From Haloplanus sp. HW8-1 (GTDB lineage Archaea; Halobacteriota; Halobacteria; Halobacteriales; Haloferacaceae): a DNA stretch of 64,000 bases. A model generated the notes under the pieces. That model made no database searches and was not told the DNA's origin. It saw only the letters and a list, made by a program, of their open reading frames with translations. The position numbers and the translations under genes were made by a program. Each line of letters starts with the position of its first letter. Within the stretch, counting starts at the first letter, position 1. The DNA lies in the NCBI RefSeq assembly GCF_023703795.1, contig NZ_CP098520.1, positions 124,001 through 188,000 of the forward strand, given 5' to 3'. This document shows positions 59,526 to 64,000 of the stretch, one piece after another.

Positions 59526-59849
59526 ATGTCTTACGAGCCACCCAACCCGCCGGCGGAACTCCCGACAGACCTCGTCAATAGGCTCAACGAGTCTTCTTCT
59601 GAGCAGCTCCAGCACGTTGCCCGCTACGCTGAAGAGCTAGCTGAGCACAAAGCTCGCGAGGCACGTCTCGAAGAGGACTCAGATGAGAACGAAATCGAAG
59701 AGCGTCCCGACGATCTGCCGGACGACGTCCCGTCGAAAGCGACGATCACGATCAAGGAGATCAACGACAACCGCTACTACTACTGGCAGTGGCGAGAGGG
59801 AGACAAAGTCACGTCCAAGTATAAGGGGCCAGTCAATCCGGACGAATGA
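59526..59849 (+). CDS. DUF6788-like plasmid protein
   Basis: 107 residues from ATG 59526 (frame opens at 59484). Helical acidic N-terminal two thirds (SEQLQHVARYAEELAEHKAR) and a basic C-terminus ATITIKEINDNRYYYWQWRE followed by TSKYKGPV, the recognisable part of DUF6788. The family is frequent on haloarchaeal replicons and proviruses. Function unknown. Confidence 0.78.
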   Translation: MSYEPPNPPAELPTDLVNRLNESSSEQLQHVARYAEELAEHKAREARLEEDSDENEIEERPDDLPDDVPSKATITIKEINDNRYYYWQWREGDKVTSKYKGPVNPDE

Positions 59850-59874
59850 GAGGGCGATTCGTCCGTTTATAGAG

Positions 59875-60294
59875 TTCCCACACCCCGTGTGCTATTTGAT
59901 TTTGGTGCACTTGGAAAAGTTGTGACTACACACCCCTCGTCCAGAGTGAAAACAGTGGGAACGAGAAAGAATTTGAGATTAAATTAAGCCGATAATAGTC
60001 GATAGAGCCGTTTTTACGCACGAACAGTCGAACAGGGTTCCACAGTTGAAGCATGGTTTTCTATTTGAGACAGACCACACCCCTGATCACGAGTGTATCC
60101 ACTGATAGGTTCTCATCACACACCCCGTGTGCAAAGTGTAAATGTGCCGTATTCCGACGATAGAGAGTTATTGGGCTGGTTTTGTATATTGAATATGGCC
60201 TACAATCCGTGGGATGACACAGACATACTGGACTCCGTGTAAGAGATGAATTGAGTAACAAGTCGAGCGGGAACACCCCATGTGCAAAATGAAA
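59875..60294. repeat. Degenerate, inverted origin repeats
   Basis: At 59880, 60121 and 60272 the block CACCCCGTGTGC or CACCCCATGTGC is followed by A/G/T-rich sequence. The middle copy, CACCCCGTGTGCAAAGTGTAAA, is a plausible inverted variant of the 60336-60510 repeats. The rest of 59850-60335 has no gene. Confidence 0.5.
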
Positions 60295-60335
60295 TTCGAA
60301 CGGTGAACATCAAGAGAGCCGGAGACTGAACCGAT

Positions 60336-60540
60336 TTTCACTTCGATGACGGGGGGATGGTCGACCCTGCGTTTACACTTCGATGACGGGGGGTGTCAGA
60401 CGTGCGGCTTGCACTTCGATGATGGGGGGGTGGAACAACTAAGTCCAATCACAGATGCGCAAATTCACATGAGGGCCGCCGATTTTGCGTTACACATCGA
60501 TGACGGGGGGTCTTCCACCAGATGTACTTCGGTGATGGTC
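60336..60540 (+). repeat. Origin repeats (ORB-like), left array
   Basis: Four direct copies of TTTACACTTCGATGACGGGG or near matches, at 60336-60356, 60372-60393, 60409-60430 and 60490-60510, all ending in a G6-7 run; a worn fifth at 60523-60540. Such repeats next to an orc gene are origin recognition boxes in haloarchaeal replicons. This marks a candidate replication origin. Confidence 0.85.
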
Positions 60541-60650
60541 CTTACTGACGATCCGTGAAACAGCTGAATTCACGGGAAATATTGGATACAACGGGCGAAT
60601 AAACATCGACGAGGGTTAATCTTTTTAATGCTCCGGCGTACAGCAGACAT

Positions 60651-62105
60651 ATGGCCGGTAGGGATCAAGAAGGGGCGGATCAATCCACCCTTGATGAAGG
60701 AACTAGTTCTACATCGGATGGACAGCAGTTAGAATCCGCCCGTGAGGATGCTGCCGGAGACTCAAGTCAAAATCAGGAATCGACTGAAGAGAGCCCTCAG
60801 CGGTCGATTCGTGATATGCTCGATGATGAGGGGGAGGCATCAGTTTTCGTCAACCGGGACCTCGTCGAGCCTGACACCATTATCGACGAAGAGCGAATCG
60901 TCGGCCGTGACGACCAGCTCGAGTCCGTCGTCTCGTTTCTGAAGCCGACTCTCCAAGGAAATCGGCCGCCGAATATGCTGCTGTACGGTCCCGCAGGGAC
61001 AGGTAAGTCACTCATCATCGGGGCCGTCACGCAACAGATCATCGAGCTCTGTCAATCCAAAGGCGAACGTTTCGGCGTTGTCGATATCAACTGCCAGCCA
61101 ATCAATACGCTCGATCAGGCCGTCTACGAACTCGTCCAAACTGTCGCCCAAGACGTTGGTACTGAAGTCGGAGTTCCAGAGACCGGCGTCTCGACGAAGC
61201 GCAAGTACCGACGTCTGTACGAACTCATCAACGAGCACTACGATTCAGTCATCTTCATTCTCGACGAGATCGATCTCTTGGTTGGCCGGCGCGAAAACGA
61301 CGAACCCGCATACTCAAAGCTTCTCTATCAGCTATCACGGGCGAGTAACACGAATGAAATCGAAGGCCGCGTGTCCGTCGCAGCGCTGACGAACGATCCA
61401 AAATTCATGGAAGACATCGACGGACGTGCCGAGAGTTCATTCAATCCACGTGACGTCTACTTCCCTGACTACGACGCAAACCAGCTGCGCGAAATTCTCG
61501 AAAATCGACGCGATGCGTTCCGTCAAGATGCTCTCGAGGACGACGTGATTCCGCTCGTGGCGGCGTTCGCTGCACAAAGTCACGGTGACGCACGGAAGGC
61601 GATCGACTTGTTCCGCGGTGCCGGTGACCTCGCAGACGAACGGAGAGAGGAAGTGGTCACGGAGGACCATGTCCGAGAATCCCAGGAGGAGATTGACAAA
61701 GACCGGTCGCTGAAGCTCGTTGAGGGGCTTACGACACAAAAGAAGATTTCACTGTACGCAACTGCAGCCGTTGCGTATCACTCGAGTCGGACGGGTAGTT
61801 CCGTCCCAAGTCCGGTTGGATTCAAAGTTTATCAGTGGGTCACGAACGAACTCGATGCGGACCAGATGACTCGTGAAACGTACGTCAAATATGTCAAAGA
61901 ACTCTCGACGTACGGGTTGATTTCAACATCCCGGAAAAGCCGCGGCCGAGGCGGCGGAATGTATATGGAGTTCACATTCACGGGTGATCCTGAAGCAATG
62001 ATGACCCGGATCGTCGATGATACACGCCTGGAAGGAATAGCCCAGCAGGAAGAACTCCTGAGTTCAGTCGTGAATGCTCAACTGAAAGAATTTCACGAGG
62101 AGTGA
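60651..62105 (+). CDS. orc: Orc1/Cdc6 replication initiator
   Basis: 484 residues. Disordered acidic N-terminus about 1-55, AAA+ domain about 75-330 with Walker A GPAGTGKS, Walker B FILDEID, sensor 1 VAALTNDP and sensor 2 SHGDARKAIDL; winged-helix DNA-binding domain about 385-470. It binds origin repeats, loads MCM. It lies between two repeat arrays (60336-60540 and 62136-62678), so this is the initiator of this replicon. Confidence 0.97.
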   Translation: MAGRDQEGADQSTLDEGTSSTSDGQQLESAREDAAGDSSQNQESTEESPQRSIRDMLDDEGEASVFVNRDLVEPDTIIDEERIVGRDDQLESVVSFLKPTLQGNRPPNMLLYGPAGTGKSLIIGAVTQQIIELCQSKGERFGVVDINCQPINTLDQAVYELVQTVAQDVGTEVGVPETGVSTKRKYRRLYELINEHYDSVIFILDEIDLLVGRRENDEPAYSKLLYQLSRASNTNEIEGRVSVAALTNDPKFMEDIDGRAESSFNPRDVYFPDYDANQLREILENRRDAFRQDALEDDVIPLVAAFAAQSHGDARKAIDLFRGAGDLADERREEVVTEDHVRESQEEIDKDRSLKLVEGLTTQKKISLYATAAVAYHSSRTGSSVPSPVGFKVYQWVTNELDADQMTRETYVKYVKELSTYGLISTSRKSRGRGGGMYMEFTFTGDPEAMMTRIVDDTRLEGIAQQEELLSSVVNAQLKEFHEE

Positions 62106-62135
62106 GGTCCGGTCGAGCATCCGATGGAGAACACA

Positions 62136-62678
62136 CCCCCCGTGTTCGATGTGTAAAGTCGAGATAGGAGCGGGAGAGAATTCGAGAGAGTCCTGAACTG
62201 GGATCGGTGAGTCAGAGAACACGAACCAGCCGCTTCCAAACCGGATCCTCCTAACGGACTGAAAATGAGATCAAGCCACGAAGTCTCGTGACCCCCACCC
62301 CCCATCATCGATGTGTAAACAGCAGGGGATGGAAGGGGGAACTCACGTGGAGCAAATCACGAAAGTCGGGATTTACACCACGAGACGGTTGAAAACAAGG
62401 AAGATCGTGTATGAAGACGAGAAGTGTGGTGGAGCCATTCGTGTTCGGTTAGTCGAAGTTTCACTTCTCCTAACCTTCACATCCAATTCCAGTACGGTTT
62501 CGGTTATAACGCACTGTATATAAAACTTCTTCAGACAATATGCATTGCTTACGAGAATATAGATTCGACCGCTGAGGCGTCCTCCTTCGTGTTTGTGGTC
62601 TCATCGCCGGTTTTTGCGGTTCTCCGCTCGTCACCCCCCTCCCTCCTCTCATGGTTTTACACATCGATGACGGGGGGA
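62136..62678. repeat. Origin repeats (ORB-like), right array
   Basis: Inverted copies at 62136-62157 and 62298-62319, and a direct copy TTTACACATCGATGACGGGG at 62657-62678. Together with the left array the orientation is inward on both sides of orc for two of the three. No gene is seen in 62106-62726. Confidence 0.82.
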
Positions 62679-62726
62679 GGGAGTGTGACCGTGGTTCTCT
62701 GTTGGAAAGTATTCGCCGATCGGTCA

Positions 62727-63045
62727 CTAGAAATCGGTTAACTCTGGCTCACGTCTCCCTGCAAGCTCTTGTTGAATCTCCGTCCGATCCCAGCCAAGCG
62801 GTGCCAGCACACTCTCGACCGCTCTGACGAGTTGCGTCTCGTAGTACGACGCATCGTACGACTCTACCTCTTCGTGGGCCAACGCGACCCGCTCTCGCGA
62901 ACTCTTCTCGTCGTCGACGACCACGTACTCGATGTCCTGTCCTGGGTGGATGGCGAGATCCTGGTCCCGAGCCCGCTTCAGCGCCGCCACGTTCTGTGTG
63001 TTCTGCGTGTACCCTTCCAGCGGCTTGGAGACACGATTCCGTTCG
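62727..63045 (-). pseudogene. polB: C-terminal fragment of family B DNA polymerase
   Basis: The last about 105 residues of a haloarchaeal PolB: SKPLEGYTQNTQNVAALKRA, LAIHPGQDIEYVVVDDEKSS, REQRVALAHEE-type helix and SYYETQLVRAVESVLAPLGW. All catalytic motifs are missing. Upstream of RNRVSK, around 63045, homology stops: the rest of the frame to 63155 mirrors an AbiEi remnant. A rearrangement junction. Confidence 0.8.
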
Positions 63046-63050
63046 ACGAG

Positions 63051-63149
63051 CTGCTCGACCCAACGCGAGGCAAGCAGGGAAGTTACGACAGTGAGTATCG
63101 CCTCCGAATCAACGTCGACTGGGAGAGACTCGATTCGATGGAATCCTGA
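63051..63149 (+). pseudogene. C-terminal fragment of AbiEi paralogue
   Basis: LLDPTRGKQGSYDSEYRLRI and NVDWERLDSMES stop, compared with LLDPTQPETGSTDSTYRLRI and NITPAQLEATES in the 55004 gene. 33 residues in frame, ending at TGA 63147-63149. It begins at the polB junction. Confidence 0.8.
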
Positions 63150-63181
63150 TTCCATCCGGAATCTCGAGTAAACGGCGTGCG

Positions 63182-63286
63182 CTAATCTTGGAGCGTCGCG
63201 ACCATTCGGCCGGTTTCCTCGGCCTCCTCGCTCCGCGTAATCCCGTATGTTGCGAGAGCTTCTTCAACCGCGTCGTCCAGACTCAT
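63182..63286 (-). CDS. Possible 34-residue small protein
   Basis: ATG 63286 to TAG 63182-63184. Acidic and helical (DDAVEEALATYGITRSEEAE). Lies 59 nt downstream of the HTH gene on the same strand. Could be a translated partner or leftover; length is insufficient for more. Confidence 0.35.
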   Translation of the reverse strand: MSLDDAVEEALATYGITRSEEAEETGRMVATLQD

Positions 63287-63345
63287 TGGTCAAGCGAATC
63301 TTGGCTCTGTCGTCTGATAAAGTCTCGTACGAGTTGCGTATCTGC

Positions 63346-64000
63346 TTAGCTACGCTCGGTTTCACGGTGAGCAACATCAAGACCGAGGTCATCGTACATT
63401 CGGTCAAGCATCTCCAGCGCCGACTGGAACTGGGCGTAGTTCTCGCGCATATACTCGATCGTCTCGGCTCTCGGGATCACCGGGTAGCCTTCAACGTGCT
63501 CGATGTCGAGTGACGGGCGTGGCTCGAGGACGACCTGTAGCGCACCATCCAGTTCCTCTCGGGGCCGGCGCTCGAATGCGGACGGGAGGTCGAACGACTC
63601 GAAGAACGTCTCCCAGGCGTCGACGTCGCGGTCACGGACGGCCAGGAACAGCGGATAGTCATCGGGTTCGCGACCGACCTGGTAGCCGCCCTGAGTCCAC
63701 ACGTAGACGGCGTCGATCCGCGTGAACGCGTATGGCCAGTCACCGAACTGTGGGATGATGTAGGCCTCCTCGATGGAGGGTGGACTGATGCCGGCACTGG
63801 CAGCGACGAGCTCGAGCGCTGCGTCTCTCACGCGCTCGTCGACGACTGTGAGACCATCATCGTAGTGGACGTAGCCTGCGTCTTCCAGCCGATTGACGGC
63901 CTGTCGCACCGTCTCGTAGGGCGTGTGGAGGTGTTGGGCGACACGGCGGATGGAGTCGCCACTCTCGATGGCGAGGACGATCTGCGCCGCCGTGTCGTCG
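63346..64000 (-). CDS. HTH plus unknown domain protein, copy 2 (5' end outside window)
   Basis: 218 residues visible; the start lies a few codons beyond 64000. Strong similarity to the 58647 protein: GDSIRRVAQHLHTPYETVRQ, PPSIEEAYIIPQFGDWPYAF, DAVYVWTQGGYQVGREPDDY, ML-DRMYDDLGLDV. The two copies flank the origin. In both places AbiEi-type sequences lie within a few kb. Confidence 0.85.
   Translation of the reverse strand, partial: DDTAAQIVLAIESGDSIRRVAQHLHTPYETVRQAVNRLEDAGYVHYDDGLTVVDERVRDAALELVAASAGISPPSIEEAYIIPQFGDWPYAFTRIDAVYVWTQGGYQVGREPDDYPLFLAVRDRDVDAWETFFESFDLPSAFERRPREELDGALQVVLEPRPSLDIEHVEGYPVIPRAETIEYMRENYAQFQSALEMLDRMYDDLGLDVAHRETERS

Noticed and set aside
60061-60276. 71-codon minus-strand frame left of the origin repeats
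   Set aside because: AT-rich, runs through origin-type repeats, no motif; more likely non-coding.
1-64000. CRISPR arrays
   Set aside because: No regularly spaced identical repeats with unique spacers were found; the repeats near orc are origin repeats with variable spacing.

Overview
The window reads as haloarchaeal DNA (class Halobacteria). It is GC-rich with strongly acidic proteins. It carries archaeal transcription and replication factors (TFB, an Orc1/Cdc6 initiator with clustered origin repeats, an RPA-type OB-fold protein) and haloarchaeal families (HTH-10/Bat regulator, Htr transducers, HemAT-like globin transducer, DUF7342 and DUF6735 proteins). The origin, the pieces of a conjugation operon, toxin-antitoxin modules, two transposable elements, a tyrosine recombinase and several gene remnants together point to a megaplasmid or a plasmid-derived island rather than core chromosome.

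Layout. 1-6.3 kb: part of a conjugation-type gene cluster, with two divergent minus-strand genes (a secreted protein running off the left edge and a membrane protein) and a tightly overlapping plus-strand operon whose last gene is cut off after about 25 codons. 6.4-8.1 kb: two toxin-antitoxin pairs (AbrB/PIN and UPF0175/PIN-like) inserted where that operon should continue, with a short duplicated remnant around the first. 8.2-23.4 kb: a sensory island with two minus-strand operons (KaiC-like ATPase plus two PAS histidine kinases; poly-HAMP transducer plus CheW plus receiver-histidine kinase) and divergent genes for a globin-coupled transducer, a DICT-domain protein and a Bat-type regulator. 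23.4-28.7 kb: an IS4-like element, a wHTH regulator, and an antitoxin/PIN-like/tyrosine recombinase operon. 28.7-32.4 kb: membrane and SHOCT proteins, a Cys-rich small protein and a CopB-type metal ATPase. 32.5-36.3 kb: an operon of a beta-CASP nuclease with an unrecognised partner, and a ribbon-helix-helix pair. 36.7-42.2 kb: a wHTH gene, a TnpB (IS1341-type) element, a NrS-1-primase-like protein and unknown genes.

42.2-59.9 kb is an accessory block of mostly plus-strand single genes: zinc-ribbon proteins, RPA-like, TFB, DUF7342, SatD/DUF3307, DUF6735, ArdC-like, AbiEi, NTase/HEPN and SWIM proteins. Two recurrent non-coding patterns run through it and are the most interesting observations here. 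One is a family of leaders in which a GC-rich hairpin shares its 3' strand with a second, mutually exclusive hairpin just before the start codon (seven cases). The other is an inverted repeat TTAACCAAC-N21/22-GTTGGTTAA at five gene boundaries, plus one palindrome of different sequence but identical geometry. 59.9-62.7 kb is a replication origin: Orc1/Cdc6 flanked by repeats of the type TTTACACATCGATGACGGGG. 62.7-64 kb holds debris (a family B DNA polymerase C-terminus abutting an AbiEi C-terminus on the other strand) and a partial paralogue of the 58.6-kb HTH gene.

Functionally the window combines replicon maintenance (Orc, origin, TA modules, RPA), transfer and mobility remnants, defence and anti-restriction functions (ArdC, AbiEi, NTase/HEPN, PD-(D/E)XK-like proteins), metal efflux, and an acquired set of environmental sensing genes.
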